In this document: in pieces, positions 32,640 to 45,587 of the stretch
Position numbering within the stretch: position 1 is the stretch's first letter
Layout: each line of letters begins with the position of its first letter
Source: Siderastrea radians
Lineage: Eukaryota > Cnidaria > Anthozoa > Scleractinia > Rhizangiidae
NCBI GenBank assembly: GCA_964017195.1
Contig: OZ024889.1
Location: 55,976,074 to 56,040,073, forward strand
Direction of reading: 5' to 3'
Length of the DNA stretch: 64,000 nucleotides
The notes under the pieces: generated by a model
What the model saw: only the letters and a program-made list of their open reading frames with translations
Databases searched by the model: none
Told to the model about the DNA's origin: nothing
Position numbers and translations under genes: made by a program

Positions 32640-34544
32640 ACATTTTTACCACCCTAACTTAAGGATAAAGATAAAGGTGAAAGAATTCAAAAGAAGAACG
32701 GATGAGACCAAGGAAACATTTGGCAAAGGGAAGTCAGATTAAGCTCAGCCAATCCAGTACGAGAAAACGTGAATGTTTGCGAAGAAATTGTCCTGGAACT
32801 CAAAGTTCAAGGAGGTCTTGGCCAAGCTTACAGGAAATGGCTACCCTGTCTACAGCACACCCTAAGTTACGTGGACAAACAGGAGGTAAGGCATTACCTA
32901 GATCAACAATTTCACTACCAAAAATATTTCAAGGTTAGAAAAACAGCTAAATCAATAACCTAAATTAGCTTCACAACACTTATAACACATTCTTTGTAAC
33001 GAAAATTCACGTTGCTCAGGTAAATTCTAAACAACAACCATCATGCTCGTTAACCCCTCTCTGTTTCACTTTCAAGTCACAGCTCATTCCTTGTAAAAGA
33101 CATAATCGTACTGAAAAAAAAAAGAAAAGAAAAAAAGAAACAGAGTAAGTATGATAAAATAAGGTTTTATTCACCTTGCTTCAGCTATTGTCAAAGCCAT
33201 TAAATTGGTCCGATTCATAATTAGTTAACTCATTAGGAGACCGCATTGTTATAATTCTTTTGTTTGTTTGTTTGTTTGTTTGTTTGTCTGTTTGTTTTGT
33301 TCCTGAGCACCATCGAACCAACTTTTTCAAGGAAAATTAGGGGAAACTACTGTGATTAACTACAGACCCATTCAACAGAAATCAAATGGAATCAACTGTC
33401 ATTATATTCCACGTGATTCGTTTCCCTTGTTCTTTGAGGGAGATATATAGAATATCCCCCCCAAATTATCAACTGTCTGAATAGCTGGTAGCTGCTCTGG
33501 CTGCAACGTACATAAAATATCACTTCCGGCGAATGTTACCTGTTATATCTTACATATACACCTGATTGATAAAACGTTGTCGGGTGCAAAGTATAAACCA
33601 TGAACGATGCAACACAATGGAATTCTGGGAAGAGAGCATTGATAAGCTTGCTACTTAGTTTCATGTATTGATAAGACGTTTTTGAAGTAGATTTGGGTAT
33701 ACTGTGCTAATATTATCTCCACGGTGCCTGAAAATAGAAGCAAGTTTTCCCGCTTTCCAGAAAACCATTGGGTGGTTAATCGTTCATAGCATATGCTTTT
33801 CATACGACAACGTTTTTGACCTATGTTGAAAACATAGGGTCTTAGCCAGACTGCAGTTTGTCGCTTTCTATGTTTCTTTGTTTCTATTTATGTATGTATT
33901 TTTGATCCGGGGGGGAGTCCCGTGTGAGACGAGCGGGAATGCTTGTCGGAAAATTTGAATTAAAGCTATACTGAAACAGACGGTGAACGCGAGACGACGA
34001 GCATCCATGCACCTTTCACATGGGAGTGCCCCCCCGGGGAATTTATGTGGCACTATGTGGCACCAATCAGATTGAGGTTACTAAGCTAAGAGTACAGTCT
34101 ACCAATGAAAAAGCTGGTTAGAATCCGCTTACTGAAGCTGAAGGTCAGACAAGGTTAAGCTTACCGGCCATGTTGAATGTACATATGGGGACGGAAAGGG
34201 TCAGCGCAAATGTGCTTTTCTCCTTTTTTCTCTCGAGTATTATATTTTCAGTAAACGCCTGGTGTGGTGGAATTGATGGTAATTTCCAGAAGCTATTGTA
34301 AGGGCAGGTAAAATTGAACTTTGTCGTGGCCAACGGTGGAACGTGACAAAAGCACGATCTCGTTCCAAAAATAGACCTGTTGACGAGAAACTGTAATTTA
34401 TTTTGTTCTTTTGTGATTTGTGTTATGAAACAGCTGTTTTGGTTATGTATCTTTGAGCAAGAGGCTGGTTGAAAAGATTGTATCTGTGCTTGATATGGTT
34501 AATTTTGACTGTACTTTGCAAGGTTTTTGAAACAGCTGTGTTTG
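32640..34544. other. No gene recognised; simple repeats
   Basis: Open frames at 32702-32963 include a donor-like GAG|GTAAGG at 32886 but no convincing acceptor or known domain. (TTTG)n lies at 33259-33298, and an A/G-rich tract at 33114-33142. The region 33900-34035 has GGGGGGGAGTCCCGTGTGAG and its partial complement GTGCCCCCCCGGGG, a loose inverted pair of about 130 bp. Confidence 0.45.
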
Positions 34545-34988
34545 GTAATTTGAAATTTATAGCGACGTGTTTAAAATGGCAATTTGCATAAATTAATTTG
34601 TTCATTCAAGCGTTTCTGTAGGTTTTTCAACCTGTTTTCTCTTCCTATAATACGGTTAAGTTTCAGTTTACGATGTTGTGTCCATGATTTATATAATCCA
34701 CAGATTTTCCAGCCAACGTAGAAATGATTTCTTTCTTGGTTTTATCATATACGGGATCATATGGTTTTTGAAATTTATAGTGACTTGTTTAAGATAGCAA
34801 TTTGCATAAATTAGTTTGTTCATTCAAGCGTGTCTGTAGGTTTTTCAACCTGTTTTCTCTTCCCATAATTTGGTTAAGTTTTAGTTTACGATGTTTCGTC
34901 CATGATTTATATCAGTCATATCCAAAGATTTTCCAGCCGACACAGAAATGATTTCTTTCTTGGTTTTATCGTATACAGGAACATATGG
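34545..34988. repeat. 220-bp tandem duplication
   Basis: Two direct copies (about 34545-34765 and 34766-34988) sharing GCAATTTGCATAAATTA, GTAGGTTTTTCAACCTGT, CCATGATTTATAT and GATTTCTTTCTTGGTTTTAT, at roughly 85-90% identity by eye. Confidence 0.85.
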
Positions 34989-36294
34989 AAAGAAAATTTG
35001 TTTGAAAAACGACCCTTGTCCTCTTTTGGTCTTCAATTTTCATAAACAAGTTTGTGCAACTGGGAGTGCGAATGGCTGACGTCTTCTCAAATTATTATCT
35101 AATACATTTGTTTCTTTCACCTCTTGTCTTGACCTAGATTTATATCATTTAGTACTATGCAGACAATTATTAGTTGACCTTAACTGAGGTTTCAGTTTTA
35201 GATGTAATTTGAAACTTTTATAGAGTTGTTTTGTTCTAGTGTCAGTTTGACTTTTTTTAGCCTGTAGCCTACTAGCCCGATGGTTGCTCTATCTCCAATT
35301 TTGGTCCGACTGGGTTTTTAGCAGGATTTTGTCTTGCATTCTAAGGGTATTGCTGAGTAAACAAAAAAGCTGTTTTCGAAACAGTTACTTTCCATCAGCG
35401 CTCAGTGTGCTAGAGTGGAGGGGGATGTATTGACAAGAATGATCGCGTGTGTTGTTTTGTCCTCAGAGTATGTCTTAAAAATCGCAAATAAGCTAGGATG
35501 AGACTTGTCATTTTTTCAACATAGGTCAAGCGCGCAATGCGTGCCTATGTTTTCAATTAGGTGTATACTAGCGAAACAGCCTAGCTTAACTAAGTTATTA
35601 TAATCACATTCATACGATGACGTTTGCTAAAAAAGCACTAATTCATAGTGGAAACATAAAGAACGATTTAATAAGTCTCGTTTCTAGGAAAAGGATAGAG
35701 AGAGTTTTTAGTAGAATCATTCCTCGTTAAAAGATCCTGTATACTTTTTCTTATTTCTTCGAGTAATAATAGCGATTCAAACATTTTCTTCTCTTTTCGC
35801 AACTGCAGAAGTTGCGTTAATAACTGCGAGGATCTTCTTTACATTTATTTTCTTCTCTGCCGAATGCGCGTTTACACTGTTAGAAGAAGGACAACCGGAT
35901 AAAAATGGTAACCAGATAAACATTGCATATTTTTCATATTTTTCTGCCCTTTTTCTCTATTAGTCTGCATGCCAAGGATACAATCAAAACACCATCTCAC
36001 TGAACAAGTGAATAACAGTTTTTGTTTACGATTCTTGTCGGTCAACCATTGGCAGGTGGTATACATAATTTAGGCTCGTTGTGGATTTATGTCCTCTTCA
36101 CCACTGGTAACGCCTTCAGTGTGTAAAACACATATCCCCTCGTTACATTTATATCAAAGCATTGATAACTAATTTAGCTTTCAACTAATACCATTTGAAA
36201 TAAATTTCTTTGATATAATGTTGCACATTTTTAAAGAAGAACGAGACTGCCCCCGCCCCACAACTTTCCCGTTTTCATGTAAACGTACTCTTAC
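34989..36294. other. No feature recognised apart from a shared repeat
   Basis: Holds the inverted copy (35797-35830) of the repeat at 30993. Downstream coding exons of the Ig-receptor gene are expected here or to the left, but none could be identified with confidence. Confidence 0.4.
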
Positions 36295-36342
36295 CTGAGA
36301 ATCAATGCCGCTGATAGATAAAGATTGTATACCAGTGGAGAG
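36295..36342 (-). CDS. Ig-receptor gene: small hydrophobic exon (possible membrane segment)
   Basis: A 48-bp exon bounded by TTTTAG| and CTCAG|GTAAGA. It enters in phase 2, matching the donor of the preceding exon, and reads PLVYNLYLSAALIL, suggesting the start of a transmembrane helix. It also leaves in phase 2. The next exon was not found. Confidence 0.5.
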
Positions 36343-36666
36343 CTAAAACAAAGGAAAATAAAAAGATGGCCAAGCCACCGGACAAGTCATTTCATGATTA
36401 TTTAAGCCTTAAATCTCTGTCTCCGTTTAACTGCTTTCTCTAGCTTGCTTACTCTGATATTCAACGTCCATAAGCCACTTGGAGTGTAGCAGTGTTGTCA
36501 GCGTATTTTATGAAAACAATATAAACACTGAAACAGCGCAAACCAGTCAAGTTCGGCCGAAGAATTTCGATCAATTGTTTCAATTCAAAACGGTTATTTA
36601 CGTAGCTTTAACTGGATTTATTATTATCCCTTACGGGCAACAAATTCATTTATAAAGTACTCCTAC

Positions 36667-36844
36667 CTTTGGCCATTAACCATTAGAATGAAGCGCTGGT
36701 AGTTCTCGTTAACATTGTCTGCGCAGTTGGAGGGCAGACAGCAGTAGTAAAATCCACTGTCAGTGTACTGCAGATGGTATACTGTCAGCACAGAAGGGGC
36801 GTAAGTTCCGCGGCGATGAATGTGATAGTTTCCATTTGATTCAT
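36667..36844 (-). CDS. Ig-receptor gene: second half of Ig domain 3
   Basis: A 178-bp exon after acceptor TTTTGACAG, ending CAAAG|GTAGGA. It reads LTVYHLQYTDSGFYYC, the classic F-strand signature (D-S-G-x-Y-x-C) of an immunoglobulin domain. It enters in phase 1, matching the exon at 37680-37832, and supplies the second domain cysteine. Confidence 0.85.
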
Positions 36845-37360
36845 CTGTCAAAACAAATAAATAACTCCTAGTATCTTTTGTTTTCAGGGCTGCATTCGGA
36901 AATTAGCGACAGCAAGATGTGGGAGACTGACATGTAACCACCGGCGTTTGAGATTTGACGTGCGACATTAGCCGTTCCTTTACCAAAGCATGACAGGTAC
37001 CAGTCACCGCTTCCTTTTCATGCGGCTTTTTTTCTTTCACAGCTCGTTTTGGTCCTTTTACCCCAGTGATTGTTCAATGATGTCTGATGTCTCCAAGACC
37101 TGTCTCCAATAAAATCATTTCGTCGCGACCCCGTTAACTTCTTTGACACTTTTTTGACCTCCCGTGTTAATCGCACGTATTTTAAAGGTATTTTCTGCAC
37201 TCACATCCTTCTTTAGGAAAGTTAACGCATTTTGCTTGTTTACTCATATTTATTAATTTCGGGACAGCGAGACGGCAAACACTCGATTATATTGCCGTTC
37301 TTTGAACGAACGTATTTAAAACAAAAATTCCGGATCGAAGCATCGGAATAGCGGTTTTGG

Positions 37361-37362
37361 TG

Positions 37363-37403
<41 letters not shown>

Positions 37404-37470
37404 ATCGATCAATCAATCAATCAATCAATCAATCGATCAATCAATCAATCAATCGATCGATCAATCAATA
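37361..37470. repeat. (TCAA)n microsatellite
   Basis: About 27 tetranucleotide units of TCAA with scattered TCGA variants. It lies in the intron between the two exons of Ig domain 3. Confidence 0.97.
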
Positions 37471-37679
37471 AACAATAAAGTTGGCGAGATTGAAGAGCCC
37501 CATTGTGGACTGTCAACTTGCTTCATTTATTTTTTAATTCTGTTCATTACATGCTAAACGATGACTAACTAGAGTCGCAAGTGATGTCAATCTTTTTATA
37601 ATAGGTTGTTTCAACCAAAGAACCCAATATCAGCAATTCTCTATTTTTGTATTAAAAAGATAATGTCCACCAAACTTAC

Positions 37680-37832
37680 TAATGCAAGATTGTACAGTGT
37701 TTTCGCTTTCCTTCTGAACTTTCCACTCCACCTGTAGAGGATACCCTCTTGCAGCACACTCAAAGGAAACATTGTCTCCCTTGAACTTATTGAATTCCAG
37801 ATTCTCTTTTGGTTTATCAAGCCATGGAGCAA
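37680..37832 (-). CDS. Ig-receptor gene: first half of Ig domain 3
   Basis: A 153-bp phase 1-1 exon after acceptor TTTTGTTAAG, ending A|GTAAGT. It reads APWLDKP...GDNVSFECAARGYPLQVEW, giving the B-strand cysteine and C-strand tryptophan of an I-set-like Ig domain. The domain is completed by the exon at 36667-36844. Confidence 0.85.
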
Positions 37833-39185
37833 CTTAACAAAAAGAAGCAAAGGTAATAATAAAATAGTGTTAGATGTATTCAGATAAGCATTTTTAAGAA
37901 CTGATATTTTCTAAATGGCTGCCATGTTTCTCCATAAGACTGCAAGATCTTAAGGCATTTTCAGTTGTTGTCTTCAATATACCATTCACAAGAACTACAG
38001 TATACTGGCCCTCTGGATAAGGAGTTGCATGAAAGTCTTAAGCAGCAAACTTTTTCGGCTTTCAACACTCAACAAGAGAAAAACAAATAGCGAAGGCAGG
38101 AGTTTATATTAGCTGGTAATAGATTACCAGACAAAAATATATAAGAAATCCTGATTTCTGTTAAAGGAAAGCAAAAGTAGTCCCATGGGGAGAGGAGTCT
38201 ACTTTGCCCAATGCGTGGACATCAATTGCTCGATCTGGACAAAATTATACCTAAACCTAATAGACACTTTCAGCGAGTTCAGGTGCTGTGTAAAGAACAT
38301 AACGCATGTAGCACCAATCAAATCTGGTAAACGTCTTGCACCACCTGAACAGAAACATGATCTGATTATGTCAAGCACAATAAACCTACATGACTTTTTG
38401 AAACAATATTCTGACTCGATGTTTGCTCTTGGAATATCAGATGCTTACAAATGTTTTATGTGTCGGAAAGAAACATAAAAGTAGTTACAGCGAACCCGCT
38501 TTAATATGGACACTCGCTTATTACGGACACTTCTTTATGTCTCGACGGAAAGTTCTTTTATTTTCTCTTGCATTATCCCGCTTTATTATATAGCCTGCAA
38601 TGCAGTCGTAATTTGGGGGCGCGAGCGAACGCTATAGCCGCCATCTTTGATTTTAAAAGCAGCCGAAGATTGGGGACAGTAGAAAGTGCATACACACAAC
38701 GACCATTTTTCTCTGACCCAAGGTACACGCTCCCACGTAAAGTGATTCCCCCTTTTAGACAATAGTTATTCGTGTACCTTATACTTTCGGTAATCTGGCT
38801 AAACTGCAAACTGAAAATTTCTGTTCAAAGTTTTAAGTGGTGTACGTTATGCCATGCACGTTGGAAAGAAAAGGACAACAATTTGAGTTCGAGACACTTT
38901 AACCAGCCGGCCAAGCGTGAGCCCTCCTGAATTTAACCTAAAGTTTTAGGCATGTGAGGGTCAAACGAGAACAAAAGCCAGAGATATGAGTTTTTATTTT
39001 TTCTGCTGCTCGTAGATTGACTGTGCCTTGGTATTTTTGTATTAAAAGAGCATTTGTCCGTCACGTCTCTTCTGTCGAATTCCTAGTGCCGCTTAATACG
39101 GATAACCAGGTATTGCGCGAATAGGTTTTGGTCGTGTCCTTTGGTGTCCGTATCAACAGGAGTTACATTGTATATGCAAACTTAC
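37833..39185. other. Intron with a possible DNA-element remnant
   Basis: Between the exons of Ig domains 2 and 3. AACCCGCTTTAATATGGACA (about 38490) with ACTCGCTTATTACGGACAC, and CGCTTAATACGGATAACCAG near 39090, suggest ends of a DNA-transposon remnant. The plus-strand frame at 38185-38478 is not recognised. Confidence 0.4.
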
Positions 39186-39494
39186 TCCTAATCACAGTGG
39201 TATCAAACAAGTTATGTTTTCGGACACTACGTAGCAGCACTTCGAGAAGACACGTGTATTCTCCTCCATCCCTGACACCAACGTTTTTGAGAACCAGAGG
39301 CCCCAGGGAATCCTAAGGACCGTTGAGGTCTGGATTTCGCACAGCTTGCAGTAATACACCAGCTTTATACCAAGAAAAACTTTTCAACGATGTAACAGGT
39401 CCAATGCCTTCAATCACCTTACATACAATTGTGGCGTCATCACCATGTTGTAGGATGCTGATCTTAGGGGCAGATACCTTAGGAATTTCTTCCT
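39186..39494 (-). CDS. Ig-receptor gene: complete Ig domain 2, with in-frame TAG
   Basis: A 309-bp phase 1-1 exon bounded by CCATTTTCAG| and A|GTAAGT. It reads APKISILQHGDDATIVC, then SFSWYKAG, then VGVRDGGEYTC: a complete Ig domain with both cysteines and the tryptophan. An in-frame TAG at 39313-39315 interrupts it between the C and E strands. The splice sites and the rest of the frame are intact, so the stop looks recent: a null allele, an alternatively skipped exon (skipping a phase 1-1 exon preserves frame), or a base error. Confidence 0.85.
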
Positions 39495-41075
39495 CTGAAA
39501 ATGGACAAAAAAAAGCACATGTCTCTAATTTGAAGATGCATTAAGAGTACTAAATTACAACTGGTTAGCATCCGTTGGTCAGTTTTGCGCAAACTGCTAG
39601 ATTTAAACGGCGTACACAAAAAATTGTTTTCACTAGTGTCATCCCCAATAACAGGCATTTCGACAGCCCGACAGGAACACCCAACGAGAAAAAATTACCC
39701 AAATACTTTTTCTTACATTGTTTCAGAGCTTTTTAAAGGCATATTTGTGTGAGCAAGTTTGCGTTCGGCTTTCTTAGCTGAAAATTTAGCCCGCAGAAAA
39801 TTTTAGGAAACGGAATCCCATCCGCAGAATTTCTGAGTTGCTCAGGATGGCTCTTCGAAAATGCTAGCTGACCTTATTTTGTACTCTTAAAAGTCCGAGG
39901 TGATGTTTTGTCAAAGAAATCTTCACTGCAATGAAATCCAAGTATCTTAGGCGATTTTAGACCTTCCGACATTTCCCAAGACGAACCGTTGGGTGCCCCC
40001 TGGCTCGAGCTGGCGTCACTTTTAGAGTACACGAAAAAAAAGGGGGGGTTATCATTGAATGGTTTAATTTTGGACTCTGATAAATGAACTGAACATGTTC
40101 AGCCAGTATTTTGGAGTTTTCTGGCGTTGGCTGCAAATACTTGAAAGAGTAAATGTTTCCATATTTTTCCTCTTAGGATTGGACGTGGTTTATATGTAAA
40201 ACAATGGAGCTACGTTGTTGGTGGAAACAAGAATAAATTACTTCGATGAAAAGCGTTCGTTGATTTGGTGGGGATCCAGCTGAACAGTGCCGGTTTGAAA
40301 GATGAACTTTTGCTCCAAATGGCTTAATGGCTTTTTGTGCTTTTTGTGTTTCCCTGATATAGGGAAAGGCCGCAGGCTGTTGTGTTGGCTGGAATGCTCG
40401 GGAGATAAATTGTCGAACAACTGGTTTGGATGCCTCATTATCATTTCTTTCAGGTGTTTGCGAAAGCCAAGTCTCTCCACTAATTCAAACACGACGAAAA
40501 TATTAGTAACCTAATTAGAACTTTGCTCAGAAATCTGACGATCAGCCAGGTACTAACACTTGTCCTTTCATTCACAACGCAGACATTATAACAGGAGACT
40601 TGACATCAACATATGGCGTCGGTATGAATTATGGATGATTTGCGGACAGCCACCTCGTTAGCTAGCTCAAATGTTTTGAGTTCTTCCAAAACGTCAGGAA
40701 AGAACCAAAAGACTCGAAAATAAACAATATCAAATCGAAAACTCTAAAATGATCGAATTAATTATTGGCCAAATTAATCCACTAGTGATAGACGCAAATG
40801 TAGGGAGTGATTAACTTGAATCAAAGTTATTACAGCACCCGCTTTCAAAACATGTTCAGCGTATCGCATGGGCGATTGTACGTGCTTGCAAGACGACTAA
40901 TGCTCGTGGGGATTTGCACCAATAACTAACAACATAATTTTGAAAGATGTAAGTTCATAGCACAAAAAAACACACACACATACACAGACTTGAATGGATT
41001 CTGATCCCTCTTTTAAGGGCAAATCGAGGTGTCAAGCTCTAAAGTAAAATTAAGAGCTTAACCCTAGATACTTAC
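39495..41075. other. Intron, no other feature
   Basis: Between Ig domains 1 and 2. Overlapping open frames at 40238-40514 show no coding signs. A short CA-rich tract lies at 40969-40984. Confidence 0.5.
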
Positions 41076-41237
41076 TTCTAATGAAATTGACACTGAAGCC
41101 ATGTTTCCTCTCCACAGAGTCATTAACTGCAAAAGCGTGGCACTCGTACCTTCCCAGCAGACCCCATTGGCTATCATCATCAAGCGTAACATTTCGAATG
41201 TGCATGGTGACGAAGATTTTCGCTGCTTTCTTGGCAT
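41076..41237 (-). CDS. Ig-receptor gene: second half of Ig domain 1
   Basis: A 162-bp phase 1-1 exon after acceptor CTTCTACAG, ending A|GTAAGT. It reads FVTMHIRNVTLDDDSQWG then GRYECHAFA, the E-F strands with the second cysteine. It joins in phase with the exon at 42649-42813. Confidence 0.8.
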
Positions 41238-41430
41238 CTGTAGAAGTGTATTAAGTGTTAGCTAAGTGCTAGCTAAGAATCTTTAAGAACAGGTGGTTTG
41301 CCCAAGACAAAAGCAACAAACATCCTAGGTAGATCTACGAATAAGTTCTGAAGTGTTCTTTTTAACCGATGACGTCTCCGTTACCGGGTGTTGTCAGAGC
41401 TAAAAGACCGTGGCCGATCGGGGGCACAGA

Positions 41431-41454
41431 CGTCTCCTATTAAAATAGGAGACG
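41431..41454. repeat. 24-bp perfect palindrome
   Basis: CGTCTCCTATT, two A, then the exact complement. It lies in the intron between exons of Ig domain 1. Confidence 0.9.
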
Positions 41455-41980
41455 GCTGCACGCAGGCTAAGCCGATTCCTGATAGCTGGTGGCTCATTTG
41501 ATGATGGATGTATCACTTCTGTGAAGTCCGGGGGATACTCTGTGAGATTTTGGATGGGGGTGTGCCCCCAGGATATCCTATCAGCAGCACATACCCAGAT
41601 AGTGACCTCCCGTCACGTGTTTGCATTCGATCTTGAATGCGTTGTTTGGTGGTCTTCGTGTTTGTGACGTATCCTTCTGTTTGTATACTTTAATAAAACA
41701 TCGAAAATAAAACAAGGAAAGCAGAAACTATGCAGAGCAAAATTGCAACAAAAGAGGCCAGGAGCAAATCAGACTACTCTAGGATAATAGGAAAAAGATG
41801 ATACAAAATAAGAGCGTTACAGAAAACGTACGTACATTTGATGACAATATTGCACTTTTAACAAGCAGATCATAGTACCAATATCAAGAAGGTCTTTGTG
41901 TATAATAGGAAAACTTAGGTGGTTGCACTGAAAGCCAATATATTCAAACACTAATTAAATACGGGAAATGTGACACATGG

Positions 41981-42007
41981 CCCACGTCATGTGACACATG
42001 ACGTGGG
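41981..42007. repeat. Perfect inverted repeat with 13-bp arms
   Basis: CCCACGTCATGTG, one A, then the exact complement. Each arm contains CACGTCA/TGACGTG, a CRE/E-box-like word, which could bind bZIP proteins, but this is not shown. Confidence 0.9.
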
Positions 42008-42648
42008 TCTTGCGAACGGTCTAAAACGCTTCCAAGTCTACCGTTCGAAGAACTTTGCCCTAATCTCCAAATAAAATGATTATGTCTGCTAAATTTTCGA
42101 CGCAATTTGAGTTTTAGTTCTTGGCCTCTGAAATATTGGTTTTAGTTTTTTTTTTAATTCCTGTTTAACGGTGACTGAATTGGGATTAACGAAGAGTTTA
42201 ATTTACTTCTCTAGAAATGCCATCTGTTGGGGGAAATTTCAGCTGAAGATGGCGTCGTAATGACCCGTTATCATGAACTGTATAATCACGCAGTCACGCT
42301 GCTCGTTAGCAGAACGGTTTACTTCAAGTTGGGGAGGGATAAATTCATGTTGACAACCAAGGTCATTAGGGCAGAGCACAGGGCGTCACAAAAAATATTA
42401 AACAACACGTGGCATAAAAACGTGATCCTTTCTGCACGCATTGTGTGCCTCTGTTTTTTTAAGAATGGATCGTCAGTGAAGTGGAGAGCCGCTAAGAGCA
42501 ATCAAGATGTGGAATTTTCCTTGCTATCAAAGGTATGGTCAGGAAATAACCTTGATGTCACGCTATATGGTAAACGTACTACAGTAGCATGTGAACTTCA
42601 CACCTATCGTTCAACGGCTTTGATTTTTCATTTTTCAAAGGCAAATAC

Positions 42649-42813
42649 CCACCTGGCCTTCTCCTGTGACAATCATCTCTGTTCGGTTTGTGAAGTACAA
42701 GTTGTCATTAGCTGTCGTTTCTGTGTACGTAGCAAACTGGTCTTTCCTCATAAACACAATTTTCTCAGGAGTTTTCTCTCCTGATGAATCAAAAGCAGCA
42801 CAGGTAACCTCGG
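42649..42813 (-). CDS. Ig-receptor gene: first half of Ig domain 1
   Basis: A 165-bp phase 1-1 exon model with acceptor TTCACTTCAG and donor GGTGG|GTATTT. It reads AEVTCAAFDSSGEKTPEKI, a B-strand cysteine and C strand. A stronger-looking donor, CCAG|GTGGGT, lies four bases earlier but would break the phase. Sequence just upstream is also domain-like but has an in-frame TAA, so the exon start is uncertain and the A strand of the domain is missing from this model. The 185-codon plus-strand frame at 42227-42784 overlaps it antisense and is judged spurious. Confidence 0.6.
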
Positions 42814-45587
42814 CTGAAGTGAACTCAATTGGACAGATGTTTTCAGGTTAAGGCTCAACGATATCAAAATTGTCGATCGCTCAAAGGACAAAACGAAGTA
42901 CAAATAAATTGCAGGACCTAAAGCCTGTACAGCGTTAACACAACGTGCATGAACAGTTTGTCCTAATGCAAGGCATTCTTTTTTTTTTTAATTAGAACTG
43001 ATAACCCAGATTTTGACAGGAAGCGCATTGAGTGCGGACAGTGTTCTGACATGTGTTGATCTGCACTGATGATTTGACACTTTTCCATATCAAACACTTT
43101 TTTTGGAAAGCCAATAGAGACAGTTTTGCAGTCTCCTACGGATTCCGGCTTTTTTTCTCCACGACATGAAGTCTACATCCCGTCAGAAAGCTAAAAATTT
43201 TAACATGTTATCGATTGAAAAGAAATTTAAAGGCGGAACCTCTAGCTAACTCCAGACTACTTGGTGTAAAAACGTATTTTTAAAGCTTTTTGGAATATCT
43301 GAGCACTTGAAGCTTTTGCATAACATCAAGCTCCACAAATAAATTAGGGTAAGTGTCAAGAGGCGCAATGCTGCATTTAGTACCCTGGCCATCTTTCAAA
43401 ATATTTCACCTCTGCGCCGATTTCAGAAAGCTTTTAACGAAATAAAATCCGTCTTTTAATTTCCTTTATGGGAATCAAACCGACTGACGTTTATTGCGCT
43501 AGTAAATAGATAAAGCGCAACGGTGAAACTGGTTCTCTGTATACTAACATTCCAAAGAAAAAAAAGCCCCTGCAGATAAATTTGCTGCAATGTTTGATTC
43601 TTCCCGTTTTTATCGACTTCTAACAAATCTAAAAAGATTTTGCGGTGTGGACCAGTTGGTCAGGCACTCGGCAGTTTCTCTAACTAATAAAGCGAAGAGT
43701 AGAGATGAACAAAAACGGCCTCTTTCTAATGAATATGTCCGAAACCTCATTTTATTTATTTATATTTATATTTTTTATTTCTTCATTTGTTTATTTATTT
43801 ATCATTTTTTTAACAAGAGCAAAGATGTTTTTGTTGATCTCCGACGACCACAATGAACTTTTTAACACTCGTCACGCTAAATCAGGTAGACACACGTGCC
43901 TTACCACTGAACATGATAATATTATGTACAGTATTTTTACACCTCCTTCTGGAAAGAATTTACATCAAATATCATGACTGATAAGAATAAGTAAAATACT
44001 GTCACAAATTCAAATATCTCGTTAAAAGTTATTTAAAAATGAGAGATCAATATACACTGCGTACATAGCGCTAAACTCGGCGAAGAACTTTAAAACCTGA
44101 AATGGAAATCTTAATAATAATAATCTTAGTCTTAAAGGGAAATCTTAATAGCAGAGCCTGCGGGCAAAGCCCGCCAGCGGAGCTCCATTGCCAAGCAAAT
44201 TTGGTAACCTATCGATCCGAGAAAATTTGGTTGTGACGTAATAGTCACGTGACCGTCCTTACGTACGTACGTACGTCCGTCCGTCCGCACAGACTCTGCG
44301 GGAGGGGGAGGGGAGTTCCAAGACAACCCGACCGAGGGGGAAAGAGAATGTCATCTTTTCTTGGCGGGAAATCTCGCGGTGCTTTTGGGCAACCGGCGTT
44401 TTTCTTGGCGGGAAATCGCATGACCATCGTCGCTTTAAATGGAAAGAAAAAGTTCAAAAGAGTACTGGTAGAAGGCGAAAAGTTCAAGTTACAAAAAGCT
44501 GCCTTCAAAGGACTTCATCGCTTTGTTTTCTTCACGGCGGAGAGCTTGCCCTGTTCTGAAACATAACTGAGTAAGTGAAGTTTTTAAAGGGACTAAGGAC
44601 ATGATTTTGAGTATTACGGTCAAAGAAATTACGTTTTGAAATAAGAATTTAATTTATGTCATTAGAAATGTGTCATTTACTTTTGACTTTCAAAAAAATA
44701 TTAGAAAACGCGCCCAGGTTTGTGAGGGATGTAGTCTTAAATATTTTGCCATGCTCAGCCGATTTCACTCGCATGGACCGATCCACGATTTTGGAAGTGT
44801 AACGCGAATTGCATTTAAGTATAAACATACGGGTTTTCGAATAAACTTTTTCAAAAATGATTTCTCTGTCCATTATTTTGTGTTTGTTTTTTCATAACAG
44901 TAGGTCTAAGCACAACTAGCTGCACAAACATCACTTCAGTGAGATAACGACGATTATTATTCAACAAATTGTCACTATGCCCATATATGGTAAGGAAGCC
45001 CTCAATATCTGTCATCCGTACATGACAGATATCCCGCGATATACGTAAATGACCATATTTGGAAGTACACTGCAGATTTTCTTTCATTGCTTGTTTGGCG
45101 GCCATTTTGAAAAGCGAGGGACTTTTAGCAGTGTTCTCCGGAAATTTTAACTCCCTGGAAGAAACTTTCCACGATTAAATGCTCTCAAAAAGTCAACAAG
45201 TATTTGCTTCAGCTCACAAAGATATCCAGAGGTTGACTTGGAATTTTCACAGTGAGAGAACTCAACCAAGAAATGGTTATTGCGAACGAAGCAGCACACT
45301 TGCTCACGGAAAGTTGTAAAGACTAAAGTTGAAAAGATTTTAATTCACAGGAAGCGGACTTATTCTCGGTAAGGTAGCAATATGTTTTTTTACTTTGTCT
45401 TGTCCTTTCTGAACATGAGTTTGTAAATAAGTCTGTTTAAGTGAACGGTAGTAAACTTCGATTTCTTGAAGTTCTGTTTTGATCTTTATTAAGCTTATGT
45501 GTTGCTAGCTTTTAGCGTTTTCATCATAGAGCCGTAGTTTTTCTCATTCTGAAAATGGTAGTCGATGGGAATTTGTTGAATAATAAA
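42814..45587. other. First intron of the Ig gene (part): element termini, no exon found
   Basis: 44150-44345 has an inverted-repeat-like end (GCGGAGCTCCATTGCCAAGC), an (ACGT)n/(CCGT)n microsatellite at 44258-44286, and a GGGAGGGGGAGGGG tract. T/A-rich low complexity lies at 43745-43810. Open frames at 44249-44566 and 44673-45105 are not recognised. Confidence 0.45.

Noticed and set aside
32702..32963. Possible exon with a TPR-like GGLGQAYRK peptide and a GAG|GTAAGG donor
   Set aside because: No convincing acceptor, no second repeat and no partner exon; the resemblance is too short.
38185..38478. Frame starting MGRGVYFA, reminiscent of the PARP catalytic signature
   Set aside because: Only that short string resembles PARP; the rest shows no ADP-ribosyltransferase features.
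42227..42784. 185-codon plus-strand frame
   Set aside because: No known domain; its 3' part is antisense to the Ig-domain exon at 42649-42813, which has better evidence (Ig signature and phase).
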